Part shown: in pieces, positions 22,574 to 64,000 of the stretch | Numbering within the stretch: the stretch's first letter is position 1 | Layout of the letters: each line of letters opens with the position of its first letter | Source: Chrysogorgia sp. JL179-B06 | Taxonomy: Eukaryota; Cnidaria; Anthozoa; Scleralcyonacea; Chrysogorgiidae | Assembly: GCA_035772405.1 (NCBI GenBank) | Contig: JAYKKM010000428.1 | Coordinates: 6,414,001-6,478,000 of the forward strand | DNA length: 64,000 bases | Direction of reading: 5' to 3' | Notes under the pieces: model-generated | The model's database searches: none | Told to the model about the DNA's origin: nothing | What the model saw: the letters and a program-made list of their open reading frames with translations, nothing else | Program-made: the position numbers and the translations under genes

Positions 22574-23250
22574 ATGTTATCTGCCGCTGAACAGATAATG
22601 TCTCGAGCTGGTCTTGCAGTTAAACCTGAAAAGTGCGCCGTATTCTATGGTCGTTGTTCTGGGAATAATTGGTATAAGGGAAAGAGAGATGTCGTACCAG
22701 ATATTTCTATTGACAATTGTTTGCTTCCTGTTTATTCAAAGAATGTTCCATATAAATATCTTGGGAAATCGTTGAGTCTATCTGGTGAGGATCAATCCCA
22801 AATTGAAGAGATGGACCATCTCTTCACTTTGGGATTGATCCTCACCAGATGACTCAACGATTTCCCAAGATATTTATATGGAACATTCATTGAATAAACA
22901 GGAAGCAAACAATTGTCAATAGAAATATCAGGTATGTCATCTCTCTTTCCATTGGTATTAACGTATAAGAACTTAGTTGATCAAATAAAAAACTGCGAGC
23001 TGCCGTTAATTCTGAAGTGCAGTGCGTTCAACAACTTTGCCCTCGCGAAGGTTCTTCACCATTTTTATAACAAGCGATTTTCGGAAAATGCTTTGTTGGA
23101 AATGGAATCTCATCTATAGTTAATGTAGTACGACTACGGGAGTTATTTGGCCTATATCATTTAACAACAAGACTCTTTATGTTTATATCACGACTGAAAG
23201 GTGGTTTGGGTGTGAAACGTATAACGGATGTTTATCATACTACGAGAATT
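22574..23250 (+). pseudogene. Second LINE fragment (R2/NeSL-like RT thumb and linker)
   Basis: Starts after the RT active site: AVKPEKCAVFYGR, then PYKYLG, and at the 3' side GGLGVKRITDVY. An inverted duplication (22,680-22,810 with 22,820-22,950) interrupts the frame. Confidence 0.65.
22680..22950. repeat. 131-bp inverted duplication in LINE
   Basis: The arms are ~95% identical and separated by only 9 bp, forming a long hairpin. The second arm is the complement of coding sequence, so it arose by fold-back copying and not by selection on protein. Confidence 0.9.
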
Positions 23251-23745
23251 TAATTTTTGGTTACAGAGTTTTCGTTTTATTGCCCGGGAATCACTGAAGT
23301 TGGATATGTGACCACACAATCCGTCATGCTTTTTCATGCACGTCCAGTGGTCCACCAACATAATTTATTGCATTTCTTGCGATAATTGCCCTAGAATCTA
23401 CATCGGTGAAACTGGGCGACGCCTTTCAGACAGGTTTGCTGAACATCTTCGTTCCGTGAGGATCAATGATGGTGACAAACCTGTAGCCCGCCATTTCAAC
23501 AGCTCCAACCATTTGGTTTCAGACATGAAAGTCTGTGCCATCCTTCCCATCTCCGGTGGCAACGATAACCGCAAGCGGCAAGAGAAGCGTCTCATTTTTA
23601 AACTTGGCACCACACATCCTCTTGGTCTTAACGAACGTTTTTCTTTTATTTAATTTCCTAAAAGTTTTTTGTTATTTTATTTTGCTTGGAACTTTTTATT
23701 ATTAGCTTATGCACTTTCATTCCTTTTCAAGTCTTTGTTTCTATT

Positions 23746-23885
23746 AAGCCTGGTTTCCATATGGTAGCTACGCTGTCTTTACGGTCGCGGAAGTGAAGCA
23801 GTGAAGCGTGTTTCTTTTGTCATGACAAAAGAAACACACTTCACTCCTTCACTTCTGCGACCGCGACCAAATGGAAACCAGGCTT
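23746..23885. mobile_element. Fold-back MITE with 4-bp target duplication
   Basis: Inverted arms begin AAGCCTGGTTTCCAT and nearly fill the 140 bp. TATT occurs directly on both sides (23,742-23,745 and 23,886-23,889). Inserted in the Penelope 3' UTR. Confidence 0.75.
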
Positions 23886-24099
23886 TATTATCGCCTAATC
23901 CCCTTGAATATTGGACCTGTCATTTCTCCCACCCCCGCAGTCTGCTTATTGATCGACTGTAAAAATAGTAAATATTTAACTTTTCCCATCTCATTAATTA
24001 TTAGTTAGTTTATTTCCCGTGCATTTGATTGGCTACTTTCTACCTGTGACACCCTTTTGGCATATATATAAGCCCTATTTATTTTATTTCATCTCGTCT

Positions 24100-24134
24100 T
24101 ACTCTGATGAAGGGCTCCGCTCGAAACGTCAGTA
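24100..24134 (+). ncRNA. Hammerhead-type motif of the Penelope element
   Basis: CTGATGA (24,104-24,110), a stem II of GGGC/GCTC, GAAAC (24,123-24,127) and GTC (24,128-24,130) are in order. Stem I is TACT/AGTA (24,100-24,103 with 24,131-24,134). Stem III is only 2 bp with no loop, so activity as a monomer is doubtful. Hammerhead motifs are established in Penelope-like elements. Confidence 0.65.
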
Positions 24135-24179
24135 TCTCGTCACTAAATTCTTGGCAGTTTACCACCTTTGCACTTTGCT

Positions 24180-24350
<171 letters not shown>

Positions 24351-24670
24351 TCCCAACACTCGAAATTTTCCTTCAACATAAATCTTTAGAACATATAATT
24401 TTATCGAGTGAAATATCAAATATTACTTGTAATATACCCAATTATTATCCCGGCATATATTCAAGAAGATTCGATATTCATGACAAAAATAAATTAAATA
24501 TATTTAAATTTTGTGTAATCTCGCCCATTTGACCATAAAGCGAGCATGCGTTGAGGGAGGGAGGAAGAGAAAGTACAGTCGTATTCAATTTTGCATGATT
24601 TTATTGCAATATTAATATTTTTAAGTATTTAGACATCGTGTGCATGATTTTATTTTCATGTGCATATCAG

Positions 24671-55933
<31,263 letters not shown>

Positions 55934-55949
55934 CTATAAAAAGAGAGTC

Positions 55950-56840
55950 AAGATAATAGGAATAGTATATAGAGTGGGATTGGTGGGATTCGAGTGCGGG
56001 TGACACTTTTTGCATCACGCATGACGTCAACATTTTAAATGTTTTATGTTAATTTATGCATATAAACAATGTTTATTATGTATCCTAGCTACACAGGTAT
56101 ATGTCATGGACAGGAAAGCGTTTGCCCGAAGACGTCGAAGCGATTATATACCATTACAAGTGAAATTCACAACATCAGATAAAGGAATATCCATGGATGA
56201 TGAGAAAAATTCAACGTGAGACGTTAAAGGGAGACGTTTGAAATGTTAAGCTAAAGACAGTAAGACTGTCTTGTGCCTGGGGAAGAGAAGATCCGGTTGT
56301 GTTTTGACCGAAGCGAAAATCGTTGACCAATTTTTGAAATAACAGTTACATGGCATTAGACATATTGAGATAATTAAAATTGCGTATGTGTGAGGTCTCT
56401 TAGTTTATATTTCGAAATGTATCACATACGGCGAAATTTATCACATCGTTTATCATTTAGATTTTTTTCCGTTTGCATATATATGATTAAACAGAATTGT
56501 TTTTTACTCCTTTGACATTGTGAAAATATTAGTATACTTTCAATGAACATCTGTTTTTGTAACAATTACTGTGATTGGCTAGTTGTGATTAAATTAATTC
56601 CATGCTATCCCTCAAAAATACGCAAAGCAATGACATGCATTGTAAAACACAAATAGGCAATGTCTAAGAAAACTAAAAAAAATCCGTTTGTGTTTGCGAT
56701 GTTCCCACCGTTTATCGTGTCTATCTCTTTGGTAATAAAGCAAAAAGAAAAAGGATTTCGGTTGCAGCAATAATGAAATTTAAGCAATTTATTGTTTTAA
56801 TTAAATTTTCGACTTCCGGCGATGGATTATCCCCATTGAT
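55950..56840. other. Upstream host intron, no exon recognised
   Basis: No exon with MACPF features is found, although the phase of exon 1 requires one. It must be upstream of this stretch or too short to see. Confidence 0.5.
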
Positions 56841-56846
56841 CACTAA

Positions 56847-57022
56847 GTAAAGACTGGATCGAGCAACTATTGTTCAGAAAAAGAAGCCGGAAATAGCTCG
56901 TGGCGGCCATCTTGTTGGTACCACGTTATATAGTTTTACTAATGGCGAGAGAGACTATCTGTCTCTGATCTTTTAAGATGCTAAAATATCCAAACAATAG
57001 TTGCTCGATCCAGACTTTATCT
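56847..57022. mobile_element. MITE with 27-bp inverted ends, partly duplicated
   Basis: Ends TAAAGACTGGATCGAGCAAC and complement. The right ~105 bp are repeated at 57,068-57,172. Confidence 0.7.
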
Positions 57023-57438
57023 AGAGATCTGCAGTGATTCTACCTCCTTGTCATTCTACCTCGTTGTCCTCCTTGTTGGTACCACGTTATATAGTTTTAC
57101 TATTGGCGAGAGAGACTATCTGTCTCTGATCTTTTAAGATGCTAAAATATCCAAACAATAGTTGCTCGTTCCACCTTGTCATACACTGTCACAAGGGGTC
57201 ACATGAGATCACGTGGTGTACCCAACTTTCAGCGCGCGAGTACCTTCCGCAGTCCTAGCAGCAAATAATTTTGCTCCGTTTTGTTTATTTAAGTTTGTCG
57301 AGAAAAATCAAGGTTTTTCTTTCAGTTTTGAGAAAAATAAGTGCCATGATTATTGAGACACTAAAATTAGTGCACATCCTGTACATCAAACTCCAGATAA
57401 GGAGAGAAATCTCTCCCGGATTGAGTCGGATTGCTCAA

Positions 57439-58460
57439 GAATGGACGTCAGCGACAACGAGGAAACTCGACTTCTTGGCGATGAACAAATGTCTGAACAT
57501 CCAATGTTACACTGAAAGCAATACGTGGAATGGAAAATACCATGGAAGATTTGTTGCGAAGTCTTGCAGCAACTTTGCAATCTGGTCTTGCTTCGTTGAG
57601 CAATTTGGCGCCCAAGTGGCGAGCAAACTCTTCATCCGAAGAAGGCAGTTTGTCTGATGGCTCTGACAAACAGCAAGACCAACCATCTAACAAGAAACGG
57701 AGGAATAATCCCACGGATGAAATTGACAACGACGTCACTGAACTGCTGTCCATGTCAAAAAAGCTATCTGAAGTTGCTGGAAATCCAACGACTTGTACTT
57801 CACCCGGAGACGCCATTTTGGCGGGAATTGCAAACGACTTTGATCTTATAGATCAATGTGGGGAAAACATCCCCGAACAGATTGCTTCACTTGTTGATAA
57901 ATTATTGCAATCAGTGAAGAGAAACTCAAAGAGAAGCAGAATAACTATATTCGGCCAAACAATTGTGAGAAAATTATTCCCACGAGAGTATAAACGCCGC
58001 TATTTGGGCGCGTTTACAGAGTGAAACTTGCTCTCGCGACATTAAAATGCAAAAGGTTCAATTCCTCCTGCTAAAAGCTCTGATTGCTCAGACACGAGTG
58101 ACAGCGAGTCTTCTTAGCCTAAAGGAAACTATTGCAGGAGCCACGAGCCCTCAAGGCGTCACCGCCGTTATTCAGGCCATCGACGCCATTGCCTTTGTAG
58201 TGCAAGCAAACCACGAACTAAATCAGCGACGGCGGGAACTCATTCGACTCGACCTGAACGCGCAATATCGCCAGTTCTGTTAAGAACATGTGCCCTGTAC
58301 CACATAATTGTTTGGCGACGACCTGCCAAAAACGCTTCAAGACATATCGACTACGAACCGAGTCGGCCAGAAATTGGCATGGAAAGGCCAGCGCTCTTAT
58401 GGCAGCCAGTCATACAAAGGGCCAAAGCCTCGAGATAATGCCATTGACAACATTGCAATG
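57439..58460 (+). pseudogene. DIRS gag-like protein
   Basis: Starts near MDVSDNEETRLLG and continues across frameshifts: ENIPEQIASLVDKLL, KKLSEVAGNPTTC, QFLLLKALIAQTRV, ANHELNQRRRELI, LFGDDLPKTLQ. Matches DIRS gag in overall pattern. Confidence 0.65.
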
Positions 58461-58489
58461 GATAATGAAAATCCAACGGTTATTGTCCA

Positions 58490-59036
58490 ATGGGGGTACT
58501 TGTTCATTCTTGTCACGAACCAGGAGAGTTTCTTTCAACTACATTTGTTAGGCCAAAAAAAGGATGGCAGTTACAGATTAATTCTGAATCTAAAAAAAGT
58601 TGAATGAATTTGACTTATCACCATTTCAAAATGGACACTGCAACTGATGAAGAAAAATTGCTCTATGGCTTCAATAGACCTTCGCGATGCTTACTATTCT
58701 ATACCGATATCAAAACAGCATCAGAAATATCTTAAGTTTGACTGGCAAGGCTAGCTTTACCAATTTACATGTTTGCCAAATGAGCTTGCATCTGCACCAA
58801 GGATTTTCACAAAAGTCCTTAAACCTGTTTACTCAACATTAAGGCATCAAGGTCATATTATTTTTGGCTATCTTGACGACTCCTTTTTACAAGGAGACAA
58901 TTACATTGATTGTAAACAAAATGTCAATAATTCATCTGCATTGTTTGAGAAACTGGGATTTATTCTTCATGATGAAACAGCTGTAACAACCCCAACTTTG
59001 CTTGGCGTCATACTTAACTCTATTAGTACGGACTAA
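58490..59036 (+). pseudogene. DIRS reverse transcriptase
   Basis: KKDGSYRLILNLK, MASIDLRDAYYSIPI, LPNELASAPRIFTKVLKPV and the catalytic FGYLDDSFLQGD block are all visible, over two frameshifts and several stops. Confidence 0.8.
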
Positions 59037-59279
59037 AAAACTGAAGATGTCCTAGTGCGAACATTTATACATAAAGCAAAGGCCAACCATTCATGAGGTG
59101 GCCCACGTTGTTGGGCTAATGGTGGCCAGTTTTTCACCAGTGGTCTATGCTCAATTGTACTATCGAGCACTTGAGATTGATAAATGTGAAGCTCTTAGAA
59201 ATAATCAGGGTAACTTTAAAGCGACTAAGCTAAACAAGATTTGCTTTGGTGGGAAAAATCGATTGAAGGGAGTAAGAAA

Positions 59280-59860
59280 TCTCTCAGGGAAACCCTGATA
59301 TCACTATATATTCTGATGCCTCACTGCAAGGCTGAGGTGCTCACTATGATAACCAAACAACAGGTGGTCGATGGAGCACAATTCAAAGAGAATACCATAT
59401 AAATAAACATGAGATGTTGGCTACATTTTTTCATCATTTTGTGATAAATTGAATAAGGTACATGTGAGCTTGAAAGTTGACAATGTTACTGCAGTCGCTT
59501 ATCTCAATAATATTCGAGGAAGCCACTCTAAGCCTTGTAATGCCTTAACAAGACAGATTTGGTTATGGTGTATTGAAAGGAACATTTGGGTAACTGCCTC
59601 ACATGTACCAGGGGTACAAAATGTTGCAGCAGATAAGGCATCTCGAGAATTTAATGACTCAACTGAATGGGTTCTTGATTTCCAAGTGTTTTATCAGATA
59701 TTTTTCAACTAGAGGTTGACTTGTTTGCCTCAAGGCTCAACTACAAAGTAGACACGTATATATCTTGGAAGCTTGACCCAAGAGCATATGCTGTCGATGC
59801 ATTGACCCAAAATTGGTCCAACATGAAGTTTTAAGCTTTCCCTCCTTTTAGTTTGATCGG
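59280..59860 (+). pseudogene. DIRS RNase H and connection
   Basis: IYSDASLQG, HINKHEMLATF, VTASHVPGVQNVAADKASREF, then the LFASRLNYK stretch common to DIRS polyproteins. Confidence 0.75.
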
Positions 59861-60165
59861 TCGAATACTACACAAAATGGAGGAAGAATTAGCAGAAGGA
59901 ATTCTGGTGATTCTTTGCTGGACCACTCAAGCGTGGTTCCCTCAAGCAATGAGAATGCTGGTTGCAAATCCCAGGCTACTATCAAAGAAGGAGGGAGTTG
60001 TGTGCCTTCCATTCAATTCAGTCAGAAAACACCCACTACAGGGAAAGATGAACCTGATTGCTCGTCATTTATCCGGAAATGCTTAAAAAACCAAGGAATT
60101 TCTGAACGAGCAATCAACATCCTCATCAGTGCCTGGCGAGATGACACACAAAAAACAATATAAAG
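59860..60165 (+). pseudogene. DIRS polyprotein end and recombinase N-terminal stub
   Basis: WTTQAWFPQAMRML, then LKNQGISERAINILISAWRD, which resembles the SAM-like core-binding start of a tyrosine recombinase. No catalytic domain follows. Confidence 0.6.
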
Positions 60166-60554
60166 TCTAGTAAAGTTAGGTAGTTGCATGCAGCTTGATG
60201 TTTGTAAAGTTGTAAAGGTTTTGCTGTGTAAGCTGTGTTAAGTTCTCAATACTGAGGAAAACTCTGAGCACCAGACAGGACTGGACGAGCTGCAGCTACA
60301 TCTGCTGTAAATTCAGCTAATGTGCCTATTGAAACCATTTTGAACAGCAGCTGGATGGTCAAAGGAGTCGACATTTGCGAAGTTTTATAACAAACCAGTT
60401 CGACAACCAAGACAATTTGGACAATTGATCTTAGATGCAAAATTGTGATATATTTTGACATGTTGCTATTAACGTTTTTGGTTATTATCGGTACTGCTCC
60501 TTTTATCACTCAAACACTCGGCTTTATAGAGGTAGAATTATAACATTAAAATAC

Positions 60555-60786
60555 TTACCTCATGTAAGTTGAAGTTTGATGGAGATTCTGCCGACTTGTC
60601 ATACCGGAACAAAGGGTCACGCCCTTCCCTGGATTTTCAGTCCAGTGAGACCCACCCAAATAATTTTGCAGTGTTTTGAGTGATTAGTTGAAGACTGAAA
60701 GTTGGGTACACCACGTGATCTCATGTGACTCCTTGTTCCGGTATGACAAGTCGGCAGAATCTCCATCAAACTTCAACTTACAGGTA
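60555..60786. repeat. Fold-back at the DIRS 3' end
   Basis: Arms ~48 bp (60,564-60,612 with 60,737-60,783), near perfect, joining TTGAAGTTTGATGGAGATTC with its complement. It overlaps the right terminal repeat. Confidence 0.8.
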
Positions 60787-60789
60787 AAT

Positions 60790-61930
60790 CTCGTTTAATG
60801 TTATAATTATCCTGGTGCCTTCGTTTGTTTCCGCAGTGCAAAAGGAACGCAGGCTCTGGGTACGAGATTGAGGTTATGTATAGTCTTCGGCGAAAGTGTA
60901 CTTCAGCCAAGGCTTCATGGACTGTACTTATATCTCTTAGCCTCTTATTATGCTGCTTATTTTTTCTCATCACCATCGCCAAATTTTCTCAATTGTACTA
61001 ATTTTTTACTTAATTTTGCAATTTTTTGCTTATTGTTGCACATTTGTGTATAAAGGGTTTAGTTTGATATTTGTGTATAAAGTGGACGGGTATTCTACGA
61101 TTTAAAGATATATACATATATATTATGGTACGTGTGTTATGTATTTACACTCGCTAATTACAAATCTGTTTTCATAATTGAAATTGGTTAAATATTGATC
61201 GATATAACGTTCAAAACGAGGGATAGGTGACAATGAAAGCCCTAAAGGTCGCTTATAAGCTTGCTTATAAAGCTTGCTTATGACCATGGGTTGTTTTATA
61301 ACGCAGCCAATGGTCTCGTTCTTCCTATATGCTACCAGAAATCATTTATTACATAATATACGACAATTTAACCAACTAATATTTAAAGGCTCTAAAACTA
61401 CAATCTAAATCTCTGCCCTTAAAGTTGGTGAGCAAACAATTTCAGATGATCATGATATTGCAAATTCTTTAAATACCTACATTTTACTAATATTAGACAT
61501 CAATTATCAAGCCAGATTCCGGACACAAATATTGAAATTGATGAATATATGTCATTCACAATCAATGCTAAATTTAGGTTTAAAAACATTTATTTAAATG
61601 TTGTATTAAATGTACTAGAACATTTCAACACGACAAAATTATTTGGACATGATAAAATACCGGAACGACTTTTTGAAAGATTGTAAAGATGTAATACACT
61701 ATAGCACCTTGTTTAACTTACATTTTTAATATATCTGTGATAATAAGTGGTGTATTTCCAAATGATAGGAGTCTCGCCTATTTATAAATCCGGTATAGTA
61801 AGAAAGACTGTACTTGTCACTGTGAATGTATATTAAGTATAGTGGGGGAGGTCAGGGCTTTATTCTTAAAAATGTATAATTCTGCGTAGGCATTGGTTCA
61901 GATATACACCAAAGTGAAAGGGTAAAAAGA
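60790..61930. repeat. Repeat-derived spacer
   Basis: 61,130-61,220 is an inverted unit of the 14,224 satellite; 61,225-61,370 is an inverted copy of 19,930-20,060. The rest (60,790-61,120 and 61,380-61,900) shows broken LINE-like frames only. Confidence 0.55.
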
Positions 61931-63480
61931 AATACTGAGACGTTTAGAGCCAAGCGCTTCATCAGAGTAAGACGAGATGAAATAAAGTAATTAAGGCTCA
62001 TATATTATATGCCAAAAGGGTGTCACAAGTAGAAATTAGCCAATCAAATACACGGGAGATAAACAAAATAATAATTAATGAGATGCGAAAATGTTAAATC
62101 ATTTACTATTTTTACAGTGCAGGATCATCAAACAGACTGAGAGGCAGGAGAACTAGTCAAGGGTGCAACGACAGGTCCAATACCGAAAAGGGACTATAAT
62201 GGGATATTAAAGCGGTATTAAGCAACAAAAACTTGACAAAGAATGAAAGTGTATGCGCTAAAAACACATGTTTTTTTGAAAATTAAATCAAAGAAAAAAG
62301 TTTGTTAAAGCCATACATGGGGATGCTTCTCTTGCCGTTTGCTGTTAACGATACCACCCGAAACGGGAGGGATGTCACAGACGTTCGTGTCTGAAACCAA
62401 ATGGTTAGAGTTATTGAAATGGTCCAGTTTCAGTACCGATGTAGATTTTAGGCCATTTATCGGAAGAAATGCAATAAATAATGTTGGTGGACGTGCACGA
62501 AAAAGTATGACGGATGGTGTGGTAGGATTTAGGGGCAGTGATAACTATTGTAGATTGAGGAAAGGGAATGTGGGAAAAGAAAATGTTCCCGCTTTTCAAG
62601 CCGTGGTGTTTTGTATCTCACTATATGTACTAAGGAATCACGGATGTTTTTTATAACGGCGAAAACATATCAAAGGGTTATCGGTGAAAATGGCTGACGT
62701 TTCAGGGTAATTTTGTAAAATGTGAAAATTCCGATTGATAATATTTTTAACTTTAAAATTGAAAGGATGAAATGTAAGAACTAGAAGAATTTTGTTGTTC
62801 GAAACTTGTTCCAAAGGTGGTTCAAGGGTATCTAAACGGGGGACGAGAAAAGCTTTCTGAACGGTGAGCTCGAGAAGGTTGGTAGGGTAACCAACGTTGA
62901 ACAAAAAAATATCTAATTTCCATTGCTTTGGCTTGAAAATCTTGGTCGTCGCTACGTAAGCGGCGAAAACGCAAGAATTGAGAGTAATGGATGGATTGCT
63001 TGGTGTGGTTGGGATGAGAGGAAGAAAATAGAAGATAACTATGGGAGTCAGTAGGCTTGTACGAGACCGACGTTTTCAGCGAATCACCATCAATCGAAAT
63101 TAAAATATCAAGGAACGACACACAGGTCTCGCTGATTTCCCACGTGAACTTCAGAGTACTAGGACTTGAAAATCATCAACAAAGTTAATGAACTGCTCTA
63201 AAAGGACACGTGAGCACGACGCTGTTCCTAAGCAGCCATCGATAAATATGCCGAAGAAATCAGGCAAGGGACCCGTGTATTGTTCAAAGATCTGTTTTTT
63301 AACATAACCAACAAATAAGTTAGCATAGCTTGTACCCATTTTGGTGCCCATCGCAACACCACTTATTTGTTGATAATGTTCACCATCAAACGAAACATTG
63401 TTAAGGGTAAGCGCGGAGTAACGTGGATGTGGAGGGTTTATTTTTAAATAAGGTCTATAAAAGAGTTGCAATCTTTAAAA
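61930..63480 (-). pseudogene. Penelope-like element, 5'-truncated
   Basis: Minus strand. RT (63,471-62,822): ISGVAMGTKMGTSYANLFVG, then FIDG where the active site should be YIDD, then FLDILISIDGDSLKTSVSYK and HPNHTKQSIHYSQFLRFRR. GIY-YIG start (62,599-62,411): TNIIYCISSDKWPKIYIG. The active-site Asp-to-Gly change and frameshifts make it dead. Its 3' UTR matches the copy at 24,000-24,140. Confidence 0.85.
61933..61969 (-). ncRNA. Decayed hammerhead motif of the Penelope element
   Basis: TACT, CTGATGA and stem II are kept (61,969 down to 61,951), but the essential GAAA is TAAA and extra bases precede AGTA. Predicted inactive. Confidence 0.6.
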
Positions 63481-64000
63481 AGAACTGCAATCCTTAATCA
63501 GTAAAGTATCAATGGAACAACAAAATGAAACGGCATAAAATTACAACAGATTTGAAGGTTTTATGGTTATCAATATCATAGGTAGATTTAGTAAGTCAAA
63601 ATAAGGATAAAAATAAATCATGCTTTAAAGGCGACATAGATTATGTATAGAAGTTCTCAAATTTTTGCTCCACAAGATTTTTTCGAAATACCTCAATTAA
63701 GGCTTCTTGAATTGTTTAAAGTGCTAAGCTGCTTATATTTTCTGCAAGATTCTCCATTTCTGGTTATTTTATATTCAACATGAAAATAATTTATATATTA
63801 TTTCCTAAATTTAAAATGCCGTGTGAATCATTGACTGAGGTAAGCGTTGCAGTTATATAGAATTCAGTGAGTTTGCCTTCATATACGACATATTTTTTCT
63901 TTACATTAATTGTCCATTTCCTGAAATACTGAATGTCCTGTAAGGACAGGAAAAATCTAGAAAAGCGAATTAATTGCTCACCTGTCAATATCAATATCAA
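63481..64000. other. Window end, nothing recognised
   Basis: AT-rich. Open minus-strand frame at 63,791-64,000 shows no known motif. Confidence 0.5.

Larger units (their letters stand above)
23290..24140 (+). pseudogene. Penelope-like element 3' end, GIY-YIG endonuclease
   Basis: The frame at 23,336-23,653 is a GIY-YIG nuclease domain as found at the C-terminus of Penelope-like polyproteins: IYCISCDNCPRIYIGETGR, RFAEHL, ARHFNSSNH, RQEKRLIFKLGT. No reverse transcriptase precedes it; the element is 5'-truncated and joined to a LINE. The 3' UTR (to ~24,140) closely matches the minus-strand element at 61,930-62,110. A small fold-back element is inserted at 23,746. Confidence 0.85.
57176..60786 (+). 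mobile_element. DIRS-type retrotransposon, decayed
   Basis: Inverted terminal repeats (57,176-57,232 with 60,695-60,752, containing ACATGAGATCACGTGGTG) enclose gag, reverse transcriptase, RNase H and the start of a tyrosine recombinase, in DIRS order. Inverted ends and no LTR support DIRS. Most of the recombinase is missing, and stops and frameshifts occur throughout. Confidence 0.8.

Noticed and set aside
57448..57816. Minus-strand 122-residue frame as an upstream exon of the MACPF gene
   Set aside because: It is antisense to the DIRS gag frame, has no MACPF motif and no suitable splice sites.

Overview
This is eukaryotic DNA, almost certainly from an animal and most likely an anthozoan cnidarian (coral or sea anemone). 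The reasons are AT-rich sequence with GT-AG introns, very long (AT)n tracts, Penelope, DIRS, PIF/Harbinger, Crypton-like and LINE remnants, and a host gene that joins a MACPF (perforin-type) domain to a pentraxin domain. The taxon is an inference. No ribosomal RNA, complete tRNA gene or CRISPR array is visible.

Layout. 1-24,350 is a graveyard of repeats. It holds dispersed repeat families; a hammerhead ribozyme (859-900); a RecQ-fragment DNA transposon with a 9-bp target duplication (3407-4485); a decayed two-gene PIF/Harbinger transposon whose empty target site survives nearby (7534-12998); LINE pieces; fold-back elements; and a Penelope 3' end with a second hammerhead motif. 24,671-55,933 is one large minus-strand host gene. 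Nine exons encode the second half of a MACPF domain, a linker, a putative FAMeT-like domain, a Cys-rich exon and a C-terminal pentraxin/LamG domain. Exon phases agree at all eight junctions, and the 5' exons are not in the window. 56,800-64,000 holds a MITE, a decayed DIRS retrotransposon (57,176-60,786) and a second, minus-strand Penelope element.

The centrepiece is a complete Polinton/Maverick (adintovirus-like) element at 38,323-51,654 (13.3 kb). It lies in the 17.5-kb host intron between 55,244 and 37,699. It has near-identical ~290-bp terminal inverted repeats starting with AG and a perfect 6-bp target duplication (catata). Its reading frames appear open. The rightward arm encodes a protein-primed DNA polymerase B (two exons), a C2H2 protein, the packaging ATPase and two conserved small proteins. 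The leftward arm encodes an adenovirus-type protease, major capsid protein, basic core protein, penton-like protein, chromodomain integrase, a short protein resembling Bcl-2/E1B-19K, and a triple GRF zinc-finger protein. Together these form a replication, integration, packaging and capsid kit plus two probable host-interaction genes. A shared 40-bp promoter-like block sits just inside each TIR and faces inward.

Most novel points: the Bcl-2-like gene and the OTU-like/Zn-rich polymerase N-terminus in the Polinton, TATA boxes laid over stop codons of upstream genes, the MACPF-pentraxin host gene carrying a whole Polinton in an intron, and the hammerhead ribozymes. All assignments are by eye from motifs; no database search was possible.
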